Shown: positions 43,650 through 53,707, counted from the first letter of the stretch. The stretch: DNA of 64,000 nucleotides from an uncultured Victivallales bacterium (GCA_934644965.1 CAKUDG010000019.1:4212-68211), one strand, 5' to 3'. Numbers and translations are program-made. Notes: generated by a model not told the origin, from the letters alone.

Positions 43650-44930
43650 ATGAAAAACGGAATCGTGACATTGCTCCTCCTGGGAGCCGGAGGACGCGGG
43701 ACCATCTACGCACGTTTCGCCGCAAGGATGCCGGACAAAGCCCGGGTCGTCGGCGTCGCGGAGCCGAGAGAATTCTTCCGGCAGCGCATCGTCCATGAAA
43801 ACGCGGTCCCACCAGAACATGTGTTCTCCGACTGGAAGGAGGCGGCGCGCCGCCCCCGTTTCGCAGACGCCGTGGTGATCTCCACGCTGGATGGAACTCA
43901 TGAGGAAATGGCAGTGACTTTCGCTTCTCTCGGATATCACATCCTCATTGAGAAGCCGCTGGCCCTGACTCCGGAGGATTGCCTGACCATCGCCGATGCG
44001 GTGCGGAGGAACGGAGTGATCCTTTCCGTCTGCCATGTGATGCGTTATGCACAGTACACGGAGAAAATGAGACAGCTGATTTCCTCCGGGCGTCTCGGGG
44101 CTCTGATTTCGGTGCGTCACGCGGAACCGGTGGGTTTCTGGCGCTATGCGCATTCCTATGTGCGTGGAAACTGGCGGAAGGAGGAGGATTCCTCCTGTCT
44201 TCTGCTGGCAAAATCCATTCATGACCTGGACTGGCTGAATTATGTGGTGGGAAGGAAATGCACGCATTTGTCGTCTTTCGGCGGGCTGATGTTCTTCCGC
44301 GCGGAGAACCGCCCGGAGAACGCGTCGGAAAGGTGTCTGGACTGTTCTGTTCCGGGATGTCCGTATCATGCTCCGAAATTTTATCTGGAACGTTTCCGCA
44401 GCGGGATTCGGGACTATATCATCGAATCCGTCGCTTCGCCGCTGACCGAGGAGAACATTCTCGAAGCCATGCGGAGCGGCCCCTACGGACGCTGTGTCTT
44501 CGCCTGCGACAACAATGTGGCGGATCATCAGACGGTCAGTCTGGAATTTGAAGGCGGGACGACAGCCGTCTTCACCCTCTCCGGCTGTTCCGCCCATTCC
44601 GAACGCACAACCACCATTTTCGGTTCCCTTGCCGAACTCTGTTTCGACGGCTCGAAAATCGAACTCCTCAGCTATGCGGATTCCTCCCGTGAAGTCTTCG
44701 TCCTCGATCCCGATGACGACTCCATGGAAAGACATCACAACTATGGAGACCGGAACTGTTTTGAATCCTTCATCGACGCCGTCCGCAATGAGGACCCCTC
44801 CCGGCTCAAAACAGGTCTGGAGGAGGCGCTCGATTCCTATATGCTGACCTTTGCCGCAGAAAGGGCAAGAAAGGAAAGACGGGTCATCTCCATGGAGGAA
44901 TTCCGCCGGTCCGTCGAGGAAAACCGGTGA
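43650..44930 (+). CDS. Gfo/Idh/MocA-family NAD(P)-dependent oxidoreductase
   Basis: A 426-residue sugar-type oxidoreductase. The Rossmann nucleotide site GAGGRG (12-17) and the EKPLAL motif (100-105) are clear; the conserved SIHDLDWLNY carries the catalytic-region His. A Cys-rich insert, CLDCSVPGCPY (about 232-242), is typical of one subgroup and may bind a metal. Substrates are usually cyclitols or sugars. It starts 12 bp after purL with CGGAG before the ATG, so it may be co-transcribed, although no link to purines is apparent. Confidence 0.88.
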   Translation: MKNGIVTLLLLGAGGRGTIYARFAARMPDKARVVGVAEPREFFRQRIVHENAVPPEHVFSDWKEAARRPRFADAVVISTLDGTHEEMAVTFASLGYHILIEKPLALTPEDCLTIADAVRRNGVILSVCHVMRYAQYTEKMRQLISSGRLGALISVRHAEPVGFWRYAHSYVRGNWRKEEDSSCLLLAKSIHDLDWLNYVVGRKCTHLSSFGGLMFFRAENRPENASERCLDCSVPGCPYHAPKFYLERFRSGIRDYIIESVASPLTEENILEAMRSGPYGRCVFACDNNVADHQTVSLEFEGGTTAVFTLSGCSAHSERTTTIFGSLAELCFDGSKIELLSYADSSREVFVLDPDDDSMERHHNYGDRNCFESFIDAVRNEDPSRLKTGLEEALDSYMLTFAAERARKERRVISMEEFRRSVEENR

Positions 44931-45134
44931 AAACAAGACCCGCTGATCAGCTCCATCTGAAGAAGCCGGACGGACACCTTCTTCCGGAAAAGCAAGTTTC
45001 CCGGTCCTGAAAAAGAGAGGAAGGGTCCCCTGTTGTTGTCTCCTCTCCCGCCCCGGAAAAGATGATCCGGAGAGCAGGAAACGGACACGGGACACACAGG
45101 ACCCAGAAAAAAGAGAGAAAGCGCAAAGAGGGAA

Positions 45135-45908
45135 TCAGAGATCCAGCGAATCATCCTGGAGAATTTTCTGATAGCGTTCCGCCTTCATTTTTCCGCCCAG
45201 TTCCCGGAAGGATCTGGCCGATCCCGTGCGATGTCCGCGCATGGGATTCAGAATCATGGTGGCGTGGTTGAGATGCGCCATATAACGGCTCAGTTCGGAG
45301 ACGGGAAGGAATTTCATGTCATAGCCGGCGTCCAGAAGATGACGGTGGATGGAAGAGCCCGCGCACTGACCGTCGTCGAATCCCCGGGTATATTTTTTCA
45401 GGAGTTCCGTCCTGTACATGGCGCAGTGACTCCGGAGGAAGCGGAATTCCTTTTTGTGTTTTCCGATCAGAGTCCGGAATGCATCCTCGACGGACTTCCC
45501 CGCAACCTTCCAGAACGGAACGGTTTCGAGCTTCCAGCTGCCGACTCCGGCTGTTTTTTCCGATTCGCCGAACTGCTCCAGGAGATAGTCGAACCAGCCC
45601 GGATCGTGAACGATGGTGTCCGTGTGCATGGAAAGGACAAACGGGGTATCCACCTGCTGCAGCGCCAGGTCAAGCGCGGAAGAATGCATCACGGGAGGCG
45701 ACATCCCTTCAATCTCCTTCCTGCTCCGTTCAATCAGAGTGATCCAGGGCAGAGAACGCAGATAGTCCAGAGATTCGTCTTCCGAGGCGTTGTCTATGGC
45801 CAGAATCCGTACTTTGCTGAAATCGGAATGCATGCGGAGGGAACGCAAACAGAGTCTGGTGAGTTCGGCGGTCCGGTAGTTCGGAAGAAGAATGGTTGCA
45901 AGCATCAT
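45135..45908 (-). CDS. Family 2 glycosyltransferase
   Basis: A 257-residue GT2-type enzyme: TILLPNYRTAELTRLCL at the N terminus, AIDNASEDES (nucleotide-sugar site) near 38-47, and the MHTDTIV acidic motif near 94-100 in place of a classical DxD. No membrane helix. Rhamnosyl- and other surface-glycan transferases look like this; acceptor unknown. It lies 135 bp after the lactonase gene on the same strand and is convergent with the oxidoreductase; the 204-bp gap before the oxidoreductase stop holds nothing I recognise. Confidence 0.8.
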   Translation of the reverse strand: MMLATILLPNYRTAELTRLCLRSLRMHSDFSKVRILAIDNASEDESLDYLRSLPWITLIERSRKEIEGMSPPVMHSSALDLALQQVDTPFVLSMHTDTIVHDPGWFDYLLEQFGESEKTAGVGSWKLETVPFWKVAGKSVEDAFRTLIGKHKKEFRFLRSHCAMYRTELLKKYTRGFDDGQCAGSSIHRHLLDAGYDMKFLPVSELSRYMAHLNHATMILNPMRGHRTGSARSFRELGGKMKAERYQKILQDDSLDL

Positions 45909-46043
45909 AATGAGAGTGAGTCCTTTGTGTTTTCCGGAGTCTTTCGCGGATTCTTCTGTATGAGACGGGATCAGACATCAGCCGTCTCCTCCTCCTCCCC
46001 CCTGCCCTGTGAGGAGGAAAGAGGAGGGAAAGACAGCGACGGG

Positions 46044-47090
46044 TTACGGTTCAATGTTCAGGGGTCGGGTGAGACGGATTTCCTTCAGGCGGAAACGGAG
46101 TCTCCCGGAATCCGGATCATAGTCGAAGAAGGTGACGCTGTCGGAGAATTCGTTTGCGGCCGCGAAGAGGGATCCTCCGGGAAGGAAGTTGATGTCTCGC
46201 GGGCTGCTTCCGAAGGAGGGAACGATGTCATACAGTTCAAAATCCCCCTCCCCTTTGATGCGGTAGCAGGCGATGCTGTCATAGCCGCGGTTGGAGGCGA
46301 AAAGAAAACGGCCGTCCGGAGAAAAGCGGATGGCGGCGGCCTTGGTGGCGGCCGTACAGTTCCGGGGGAGAGTTGTAACGGTCCGGATCTGTTTCAGTGT
46401 GCCGTCCCGGTAGGAGAGGGAGGTGACGCTGTTCCCGAGTTCATTGATCAGATAGGCGATGCTTCCGGAACGGTCGAACAGGATATGGCGCGGACCGTCT
46501 CCAGGCGCCGTCCGGCAGGTGAAGGGCTCGTTGATCACTCCTTTTTCCGGATCCAGAGGATAGACCTTCACAGCGTCTATCCCGAGATCAACGACACAGA
46601 GATATTTCCCGTCCGGAGTCAGTTCCGTGCAGTGGGTGTGCGGGCCGTCCTGACGATTCCGGTTGGGACCGACGGGATCATCATGATGAATCAGCTGCGT
46701 CATGCGTTCGATGGAACCGTCTTCCCCAAGCGCGAATTCGGCGAAGTTCCCGCTCCGGTAGTTCGCGCAGTAGAGGAATTTCCCGCTTGTATCGCAGGTC
46801 ACGTGGCAGCTGCTGAGTCCATGGGCGTCCGCCGAATTCAGGAAACTCAGGGAATCATCCTCTTCGATTCGGAAAGCCGCCACGCCGCCGCCTTCTCCGA
46901 AACGGCAGGTCGAATACAGATATTTCCCGTCCGGAGAGAAGCAGAGGTAGTTCGCATCCTGGACGGGGGTGAATTCCAGCGGTTCAGGAGAGAGTCCTTC
47001 CTGATTCAGGGCGTACCGGTAAATGCCTCCGTCGGCATTCCGGGACATGGAGACCACATAAAAACTGTCAGATCGATTCATTTTTTCCAT
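46044..47090 (-). CDS. Lactonase-family beta-propeller (6-phosphogluconolactonase, Pgl type)
   Basis: A 348-residue protein with repeated SPDGKYLY, DTSGKFLYCANYRSG, TPDGKYLCVVDLG and SPDGRFLFASNRG blades, the seven-bladed propeller of the YbhE/Pgl lactonase family. GPNRNRQDGPHTHC and GDGPRHILF match the family's active-site surface. It may hydrolyse 6-phosphogluconolactone or another sugar lactone; no signal peptide is visible. An in-frame ATG three codons in (47081) has an AGGATGG before it and may be the real start. A lactonase and a GH35 enzyme side by side fit sugar use. Confidence 0.87.
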   Translation of the reverse strand: MEKMNRSDSFYVVSMSRNADGGIYRYALNQEGLSPEPLEFTPVQDANYLCFSPDGKYLYSTCRFGEGGGVAAFRIEEDDSLSFLNSADAHGLSSCHVTCDTSGKFLYCANYRSGNFAEFALGEDGSIERMTQLIHHDDPVGPNRNRQDGPHTHCTELTPDGKYLCVVDLGIDAVKVYPLDPEKGVINEPFTCRTAPGDGPRHILFDRSGSIAYLINELGNSVTSLSYRDGTLKQIRTVTTLPRNCTAATKAAAIRFSPDGRFLFASNRGYDSIACYRIKGEGDFELYDIVPSFGSSPRDINFLPGGSLFAAANEFSDSVTFFDYDPDSGRLRFRLKEIRLTRPLNIEP

Positions 47091-47204
47091 CCTGTGTTGT
47101 TCTGTCCGCTGCGCTCCGGCTGTTCCGCAAAAAAGCGCACACGGGGTTTCGGTTTTCCCGTCATGCGGCGCCGTGCACGGTTTTCGTCCTGCCGTTTTGA
47201 GGAT

Positions 47205-47233
47205 AGTATATCACTCTTCTCCGGTTTTTTCAT
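47205..47233 (-). promoter_or_regulatory. Possible promoter of the lactonase gene
   Basis: On the minus strand ATGAAA (47228-47233), 17-bp spacer, TATACT (47205-47210). The -35 is poor; the leader would be about 110 nt. Confidence 0.4.
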
Positions 47234-47404
47234 TCTTTCCTCCGAAGAAAAAAAGCGGAAAGTCGCAAAGCGTTTACGATTTGAAAAAGCGATTTGAAAA
47301 AAACAAGCCGGAAAAGTGCGGGAAGCTGAAGTCCCGGGAGGGTTTCTCTGCTTCTTTCTCTTCTTCTTCCGGCAGGAGGGAAAAAGGAACAAGAGGAAAG
47401 GGAG

Positions 47405-47439
47405 AAAAAACCGGGAGGAGAGAGGCTCTCTCATCCCGG
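47405..47439 (-). terminator. Intrinsic terminator after the GH35 gene
   Basis: CCGGGA and GAGAGA pair with TCTCTC and TCCCGG (47411-47439), followed on the minus strand by six T residues (47405-47410). T residues also follow on the plus side. It lies about 125 bp past the GH35 stop; the remaining gap to the lactonase promoter holds nothing else. Confidence 0.85.
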
Positions 47440-47565
47440 CACCTTTTTTCTTCAGGACCTGTCTTCATCTCTCTGGACGCAGCCGGAGAAATTCCTTCTT
47501 CTTCCCGGTGCGTCACACCCTGAGACGGCGCACGCACGCACAAGAGGATGACGGAAGATTGTCTT

Positions 47566-49338
47566 CTACAGCTGATGCCTGTCCAGAAATCTCAGATACG
47601 GGAATTTCAGTTTTTCAAGTTCAAAGACAAGGATCTCATTTTTTCCTTTCTTCAGCCAGGGTGCGGGGACATAGAGCGTGCCGCCCGGGCCGATGTTCCA
47701 GTAGCGTCCGAGATTGTGTCCGTTGACCCAGACCACGCCTTTGACTCCGGGGAACTGGAGGAAGGTGTCGGCGGGTTCATCGGGGATTTCGAGGAAGGCT
47801 CTGTGGAAGGAGGGGAGAGAGTCGTCATTCCACAGGAACGGCTGGAAGGAGAGTCGGGAAAGGTTTCTGTTCTCCATGGGAAGGGAGCGGATTTCCCAGT
47901 CGAACTGGAACTGATTTCCGGTGGTCACGCCGTCGACGATGCCCTTGAAATCGCGTCCTGTCAGAGGCCCGTAGTTGATTCTGCCCATGTTTTCGACCAG
48001 GATGTCGAGCTGAACACCGGCTTCGGGGACGGAAAAGACAGGGGCACAGCAGGAGGCATCGTTGCGGTAATAGATGAAATGCTGTTTTCCGTCGAGATAA
48101 ACGATTGCCCGGTCATGGACTTCCCAGAGATGCAGATCGCAGCACCGGACCGGTCCCGCAATCCGGGTCCGGTAATGGATGAAGCCGAAGTTCTGTCCGA
48201 GCTCCTCCATGGTTTTTGTGCTGACGGAAACAACGGTTTTTTCGGAAATTGCATCCAGATTCGGGAAGAAGGGAGCGCTCTCGAGAAGAGGGACTTTTCC
48301 GTAATCGGCTTTCCTGGAAGGCTCGGGAGTTCCGGTGGGGACATCGGGGAAATGTTTTCGGATGACGTCCCGGATCAGGAAATACTTTTCGGTGGGATCA
48401 CCGCATTCAGAGAGGGGGGCATCGTAATCATAGCTGGTGGTGTCGGGGGTGTAGACGCCGCCCTTGACGCCGTTGGCCCCGTTCCAGAAGGAAAAATTAG
48501 TGCCGCCGTGGAACATATAGAAGTTGACGGAGCCGCCGGCGCGGATCATGTCATCGAATTCATCGGCGACTTCCTGCGGGGAACGGTCGTGATGTTTCCC
48601 GCATCCCCAGGCGTCGAACCAGCCGTCCCAGAACTCCATGCAGAAGGAGGGGTCTTCCGGACGGAAGCGGCGCCCGAGGGCAAAGGCTTCCAGTCCGCGG
48701 CTGCCGAAAGTCAGGGTCATGGGCGAATCCTCCAGCATGCCGCCGACGATGCACAGATCCGCGGCTCCGTCCGCGGTGAAGAGCGGCACAGTGATCCCCC
48801 CTTCCCGGCAGAAACGGCGCAGCGTCGCCAGATATTCCTTGTCATGCCCGTAGGAACCGTATTCGTTTTCAACCTGGACGGCAATGACGGGGCCGCCCGC
48901 ATCATACTGCAGTTCCGCCAGAATCGGGAGCACGGCCTTGTAATAACGTTCGACGGCCTCCAGATAAGGGGTGTTCATCCGCCGGAATTCAATTCCTGGT
49001 CTGGTCATGAGCCATGCGGGAATCCCCCCGTTGTCCCATTCCGCGCAAATGTAGGGCCCCGGACGGACTATCACATACAGCCCCTGTTCCGCGGCCGTAC
49101 GGATGAATTTGCCGAGATTCAGCATGCCGGAAAAATCGAAACGCCCTTCCTCCGGTTCATGGAGATTCCAGCAACAATAGGTTTCAATGCAGTTCAGTCC
49201 GCACTGCGCGGCTTTCCGGAGACGGTCCTCCCAGAGTTCTTCCGGCACACGGAAATAGTGAACGGCTCCCGACAGAATCTGCCTGGGAACACCGTCGATG
49301 ACGATCGACTTCTTTTCAAATTTGACTCGAGACATCAT
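47566..49338 (-). CDS. Beta-galactosidase, GH35 family
   Basis: A 590-residue glycoside hydrolase. The TIM barrel begins with LSGAVHYFRVP and IETYCCWNLHEP; the acid/base Glu lies in QVENEYGSYG (about 155-164) and the nucleophile Glu in FCMEFWDGW (about 233-241), both intact; RPGPYICAEWDNGG is a GH35 signature. A jelly-roll C-terminal part includes NGHNLGRYWNIGP. No signal peptide is visible, so it probably cleaves imported beta-galactosides. It has its own terminator at 47405-47439. Two near-identical GAAATAACTT units lie just before the gene (49367-49387) and may be an operator. Confidence 0.93.
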   Translation of the reverse strand: MMSRVKFEKKSIVIDGVPRQILSGAVHYFRVPEELWEDRLRKAAQCGLNCIETYCCWNLHEPEEGRFDFSGMLNLGKFIRTAAEQGLYVIVRPGPYICAEWDNGGIPAWLMTRPGIEFRRMNTPYLEAVERYYKAVLPILAELQYDAGGPVIAVQVENEYGSYGHDKEYLATLRRFCREGGITVPLFTADGAADLCIVGGMLEDSPMTLTFGSRGLEAFALGRRFRPEDPSFCMEFWDGWFDAWGCGKHHDRSPQEVADEFDDMIRAGGSVNFYMFHGGTNFSFWNGANGVKGGVYTPDTTSYDYDAPLSECGDPTEKYFLIRDVIRKHFPDVPTGTPEPSRKADYGKVPLLESAPFFPNLDAISEKTVVSVSTKTMEELGQNFGFIHYRTRIAGPVRCCDLHLWEVHDRAIVYLDGKQHFIYYRNDASCCAPVFSVPEAGVQLDILVENMGRINYGPLTGRDFKGIVDGVTTGNQFQFDWEIRSLPMENRNLSRLSFQPFLWNDDSLPSFHRAFLEIPDEPADTFLQFPGVKGVVWVNGHNLGRYWNIGPGGTLYVPAPWLKKGKNEILVFELEKLKFPYLRFLDRHQL

Positions 49339-49490
49339 TCTTGACTTTGCTTCCTGCCTTATGGCCTGAAAATAACTTGAAATAACTTCCTATAATTCTA
49401 TAAGAACCTGAAAAAATCTGAACAGTTCCCTCGAAAGAGCCCCCGGGAAACCAGAAGAAACCATCTCCATGGAGAAGACGGAATGGATCA

Positions 49491-50471
49491 TCACATCAGC
49501 TTGAGCCCGGGAAGATCCTGCAGGTCCACGAGCCCGGCGACTTTACCCTCGGAATCAATAACGATGATATCGTCGATCTTGCGTTTCTCCACGATTTTCA
49601 GAGCTTCGACAGCAAGGGAATCCGCAGAAACAGATGCCGGGTTCCGAGTCATGACGTCTTCCATTTTTCTTGTCAGGATGGAAAGATCCTTTTCCGCGAA
49701 CCGACGGAAATCTCCGTCCGTGAAGATTCCGAGCAGACGGTTTCCCTCATCGGCAATGATGGCTGACCCGCAGCGGGCGGAAGTCATCTTCACGAGAGTG
49801 TCCTTGACCAGGGCGCCCGGAGGAACCACAACGATTTTGTCCCCTTTTCTCATGAGATCCTTGACCCTCATGGTGACGGCGCGCCCGATGGCGCCACCCG
49901 GATGAAGCCGTCCGTAATTCTCCTTGGTGAAACGGCGGAGCTTCAAAAGAATCATCGCAAGCGCATCGCCGAGGACAAGCGTGGCCGTGGAAGTCGTGGT
50001 CGGTGCCAGATTGAAGGGACACGCCTCCCGCGGCACTTCCATGATGACGGGGTAATCCGACATCTTCGCCAGAGACGATTCCGCCGATCCCGTAAAAGAC
50101 GCCACCGCCGCCCCGAGACGCTTCGCCGGCAGAATGACGGACAGAAGTTCATCCGTTTCCCCGCTGTAGCTCAGAGTCAGCAGCAGATCCTTTTCCTGCA
50201 GCATGCCGAGATCTCCGTGCATGGCCTCCACCGGATGCATGAAGATGGAGGGAGACCCCGTGCTCGCCAGAGTCGCGGAAATTTTCCTTCCCACATGCCC
50301 GCTCTTCCCCACACCGCAGACAACAATCTTCCCCCCCTGCTCTATCACTTCAATGCATTTTTCCACCAGACGCACAAAATCCCTGTTGAGGTTCTTCCGC
50401 ACCGTTTCGAGACCTTCGATCTCCGTATGAAACACATCCGATGCAATGGCAATGATCTGTTCCGTATCCAT
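49491..50471 (-). CDS. kdsD: Arabinose-5-phosphate isomerase, KpsF/GutQ/KdsD type
   Basis: A 326-residue protein with an N-terminal SIS (sugar isomerase) domain (about 30-170; VCGVGKSGHVGRKISATLAS, MHGDLGM, SYSGETDEL) and two CBS domains (about 200-320). It converts ribulose-5-phosphate to arabinose-5-phosphate, the substrate of KdsA, so it supplies the Kdo operon 15 kb away. The ATG at 50471 matches the family N terminus; a double ATG 14 codons upstream (50513) is possible. A good promoter lies at 50538-50566. Confidence 0.93.
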   Translation of the reverse strand: MDTEQIIAIASDVFHTEIEGLETVRKNLNRDFVRLVEKCIEVIEQGGKIVVCGVGKSGHVGRKISATLASTGSPSIFMHPVEAMHGDLGMLQEKDLLLTLSYSGETDELLSVILPAKRLGAAVASFTGSAESSLAKMSDYPVIMEVPREACPFNLAPTTTSTATLVLGDALAMILLKLRRFTKENYGRLHPGGAIGRAVTMRVKDLMRKGDKIVVVPPGALVKDTLVKMTSARCGSAIIADEGNRLLGIFTDGDFRRFAEKDLSILTRKMEDVMTRNPASVSADSLAVEALKIVEKRKIDDIIVIDSEGKVAGLVDLQDLPGLKLM

Positions 50472-50537
50472 AGTTTTCCACCGCCCTTTCCTGATTTGCG
50501 GGTATGACATCATGATCCTGATTCATATATGAAAGGG

Positions 50538-50566
50538 AATATACAATTCCACCACTCATTACGCAA
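50538..50566 (-). promoter_or_regulatory. Sigma-70-like promoter of kdsD
   Basis: On the minus strand TTGCGT (50561-50566), 17-bp spacer ending in TTG, TATATT (50538-50543). My line-by-line count here may be off by one base. The rest of the 350-bp gap to hisF (50567-50865) shows no clear feature. Confidence 0.7.
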
Positions 50567-50865
50567 TCTTTCAAGAGGAAAAATTTTCTTCTTTCAATCT
50601 TCTTTCAAGGTAAGGATCGGGAATCCGGAAATTCCGAAAATACAGAAAATGAAAGCCCCGGAAAAGTTACCGGACTCATTTTCCACAGAAAACACGGCTT
50701 GATTTTCTCCGAAAAAGGTTTACAGTGTACCACAGAAGCAGACTGCTCCATGAAAAATTCGTCGCGCCAGCACAGTCCCTCGTACAGGGAAAACGGACGA
50801 CTCCGGACATGGAGAAAAACCAGAGGGATGAAAGAAATCATAAAGACGAAAAGGGATCGGGATTT

Positions 50866-51636
50866 ATGGAAAAAGAAGTCAGGATCATGCCGTGCCTTGA
50901 CATGCGTGACGGCAGGGTTGTAAAAGGAGTTCATTTCGTCGATATCGCAGACGCCGGGGATCCCGTGGAATGCGCCCGCTGCTACTGCGCTGCGGGAGCC
51001 GACGAACTCGCACTTCTGGATATCACCGCCACCGTGGAAAAACGGGGAACTCTCCTGAATGTGGTGAAAAAAGTCGCCGCAGTGACAACGGTCCCCTTCA
51101 CCGTCGGCGGAGGCATCAGCAGCCTGAAAACGGCCGAAGAGGTTCTGAATGCGGGAGCAAACCGGGTTTCCATGAGTTCGGCGGCATTCCGGAATCCGGA
51201 ACTGGTGAAGGAAATGCTCCGGGAGTTCGGAGCGGATGCTCTTACCGTCGCCATTGATGTGGATGTCAATCCCTCGCTTCCCTCCGGATACGAAGTGTAT
51301 ATCGATGGCGGCAGGACCGCAACCGGCGCAGATGCCGTGGAATTCGCCAGACGCATTGATTCCTTTGGAGTCAAAGTCATTCTTCCGACAAGCAAAGCTG
51401 GAGACGGTGCCAGGACCGGATACGATCTGCCTGTCATCCGTGCCATGGCGCAGGCCTGTTCCGCGGAAATCGTCGCCTCCGGAGGTGCGGGGACCATGGA
51501 ACATTTTCTCGAAGCCGCAGAGGCGGGAGCGACCGTCCTTCTGGCGGCATCAGTCTTCCATTTTCACACAGTAGATATCGGGAAGCTCAAAGAGTTTCTG
51601 AATGCAAACGGAGTGAAAGTCCGTTTGAAGCACTGA
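50866..51636 (+). CDS. hisF: Imidazole glycerol phosphate synthase, cyclase subunit
   Basis: A 256-residue (beta/alpha)8 barrel. The two catalytic aspartates are visible: one in MPCLDMRDGRVVKGV near residue 12 and one in SKAGDGARTGYD near 180. VGGGISSL and ASGGAGTMEHFLEA are the phosphate-binding loops. With HisH (glutaminase, not in the window) it makes imidazole glycerol phosphate for histidine and AICAR for purines. Start chosen at 50866, which has AAGGGA upstream and fits the family N terminus; an upstream open frame to 50725 does not. It is isolated from other his genes. Confidence 0.95.
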   Translation: MEKEVRIMPCLDMRDGRVVKGVHFVDIADAGDPVECARCYCAAGADELALLDITATVEKRGTLLNVVKKVAAVTTVPFTVGGGISSLKTAEEVLNAGANRVSMSSAAFRNPELVKEMLREFGADALTVAIDVDVNPSLPSGYEVYIDGGRTATGADAVEFARRIDSFGVKVILPTSKAGDGARTGYDLPVIRAMAQACSAEIVASGGAGTMEHFLEAAEAGATVLLAASVFHFHTVDIGKLKEFLNANGVKVRLKH

Positions 51637-51732
51637 GCATTTCCGGAGTTTTCCGGGGATCGGGGGATCCGGGGGGGAAGAGAAAAAGACATCGCATCAT
51701 CAAAAAAAACACATGCGGGGATGGACCGTGCA

Positions 51733-53619
51733 ATGAAAAAGAATCTTTTCACCATGACTTTGGCGGCAGGCGCGGTCCTGTTGCTTTCCTTCATGACACT
51801 TCATGCGCAAGACAGGATCGGGGAAGACCGCCTTCAACAGCTGAAGGAACGGGCGGGAAGTGGAGACGCCTCGGCAAACTACGAACTGGCGCTGCGCTCG
51901 AAAAGCGGCGCTCTTCCTTCCGGAACCAGCAATCTTTCCGACTATTCCACCTATCTTGCAGAAGCGGCAAGGCTTAAACACCGCGCGGCCATGCTTCAGG
52001 CCGCCATTCATATGATAGACGGAGATTATCTTGCAAAAAATCCTACGACGGCCTTTGCTTTTCTCGAAGAACTGGTGAAACAAACGCCGTCCCAGGCAAG
52101 GGATTCCCAGGCATCGGGTTTGGCGTATGAAGACCGTCCCCTGGATCTCTTCTCCTTTGCCCGTGCCTGCTACCATTACGGAAGATGCCTTGACAACGGG
52201 TTCGGGGTCCGCCCGGACCGTACGCGGGCGCAGAAATACTTTGCACTCGCCTCCCCGTTCATTCCGGAGGCGCGGCAGATGCTTTCCCGGGGCTTCCTGA
52301 GAGGAAGCGGAACGGAGAAAAATTCGGATCTCGGACTGCTTCTTCTGTATCTGCTTCAGACAGACGGGAAGGGAAAGGACGTTCTCTCCTTCTATCGTCA
52401 GAATGCCCCGCAGGGAGAAAAAAGTTATATTCCCTTCCTGGAAAAGCAAATGAAAAATGGAGATTCCACCGCGGCCTATCTCCTTGGGAAAGCCTATCTT
52501 TATGGAGAAGGAACCACCATTGACCGCACAAAGGCCTTTCAATACTTTGAAAGCGCCGCGGCAATGGGAAACCGGACCGCGCGCAGAGAACTGGCAGGAC
52601 ATTATACCACGGGCGATTACGTTGCCCGGGATCTGGAGAAGGCGTTGACTCTTCTCCAGTCGCTTCTTTCCGAAAATCCTTCAGACATCCGGGCGAATGC
52701 GGAGACGGCGGCCATTCTTCTGCAGACAAAGCGGAACAAGGAAGCTCTTCCCTTTCTGATCTCAGCGGGGAAACTTCCGGAAGCCCGGAAGATCATTGAT
52801 TCTGATCCTGCGATGCGTCTCGGTGCGGAAGACATCTATTTAAGAGCGAAGGAATTTGCAGCGCAGCAGCGTTCTTCCCGGAAGACCCCTGGAGAGTTTC
52901 CGGAATCCCAGTATACGGACCTTCTCCGCATGGCGGCCAATGCCGGATCCCTTCCCGCAGCCGTGGAATACGCCCAGAGGGCGGGGAATCAGGAAATGCT
53001 GCTGGAATCTCTGGAAAAGGAAGCCGCGGGAGGGAGTATGACAGCCCTGTTCAAGGCGGCGGAAATGTATCGTCTCGGCCGCGGCACGAAGGGCGGCGCC
53101 AGGAATTATGCGAAAGCGTTTTCGTATTACGGGAAGGCGGCGGAGAAGGGGTCTCTTCCCGCACTCCGGATGCTGTCACGCCTGTATGAAAGCGGTGCTC
53201 CCGGAGTTCCCAGGGATCCTGTGAAAGCGCAGGAGCTCTCAAAGAAGCTGGCGGAGCAATCTATTTTCGTTTTCCGGGGTGGGAAGTACGCTCCCTTCTA
53301 CCGGAATTATTTTGAAACAGTTCTGCAGTCCGGGAAGGAGCATTCCGGAGGAAACGGCGCACTGGTCCGTCTGCTGAACGGGGCGGCCCGGAATCCGGAT
53401 GCGGCTTATTATCTTGCGGAAATTTACCGGAGAGGGATGTATGGAGTAAAGAAAGATCCCGTTGCTGCTGCTGCACTCTACAATCAGGCGGCTGCGCCGG
53501 GGGGATCTTACCGCCGTCAAGCTTGGGAACGTCTGGAAACGCTGTACCGGGAAGGGGAGGAAAATCTGAAAAGAGACACGGAAACAGCGGATCGCTATCA
53601 GCAGCTTCTGGCAGGATGA
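51733..53619 (+). CDS. Secreted Sel1-like repeat protein
   Basis: A 628-residue protein. Signal peptide at 1 to about 25 (ending LHAQ). The rest is helical repeats of the Sel1/TPR type: AAYLLGKAYLYGEGTTIDRTKAFQYF and further units such as LFKAAEMYRLGRGTKGGARNYAKAFSYYGKAAEKG and AAYYLAEIYRRGMYGVKKDPVAAAALYNQ (quoted here by their ends near residues 250, 445 and 565). Such proteins act as periplasmic scaffolds in envelope or signalling complexes. Partner unknown. The ATG at 51733 has GGGGATGG about 10 bp upstream; the in-frame ATG at 51721 is inside that site. Confidence 0.85.
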   Translation: MKKNLFTMTLAAGAVLLLSFMTLHAQDRIGEDRLQQLKERAGSGDASANYELALRSKSGALPSGTSNLSDYSTYLAEAARLKHRAAMLQAAIHMIDGDYLAKNPTTAFAFLEELVKQTPSQARDSQASGLAYEDRPLDLFSFARACYHYGRCLDNGFGVRPDRTRAQKYFALASPFIPEARQMLSRGFLRGSGTEKNSDLGLLLLYLLQTDGKGKDVLSFYRQNAPQGEKSYIPFLEKQMKNGDSTAAYLLGKAYLYGEGTTIDRTKAFQYFESAAAMGNRTARRELAGHYTTGDYVARDLEKALTLLQSLLSENPSDIRANAETAAILLQTKRNKEALPFLISAGKLPEARKIIDSDPAMRLGAEDIYLRAKEFAAQQRSSRKTPGEFPESQYTDLLRMAANAGSLPAAVEYAQRAGNQEMLLESLEKEAAGGSMTALFKAAEMYRLGRGTKGGARNYAKAFSYYGKAAEKGSLPALRMLSRLYESGAPGVPRDPVKAQELSKKLAEQSIFVFRGGKYAPFYRNYFETVLQSGKEHSGGNGALVRLLNGAARNPDAAYYLAEIYRRGMYGVKKDPVAAAALYNQAAAPGGSYRRQAWERLETLYREGEENLKRDTETADRYQQLLAG

Positions 53620-53678
53620 TCCGCAAGAAACTTCACAGAACGAGGGGCAGGCAAGGAAATAAAAAAAAGAAAGGGAAG

Positions 53679-53707
53679 TTGTGTTTTTCACAGAATGGTG
53701 CTATAGT
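53679..53707 (+). promoter_or_regulatory. Sigma-70-like promoter of the etf operon
   Basis: TTGTGT (53679-53684), 17-bp spacer ending in TGC, TATAGT (53702-53707). The leader to etfB is about 170 nt and contains a GCCGGGATCCGGC stem near 53732-53744. Confidence 0.65.

Noticed and set aside
45231..47297. 688-codon open frame on the plus strand over the GT2 and lactonase genes
   Set aside because: Crosses two well-supported genes and their gap, no domain, no ribosome site; antisense shadow.
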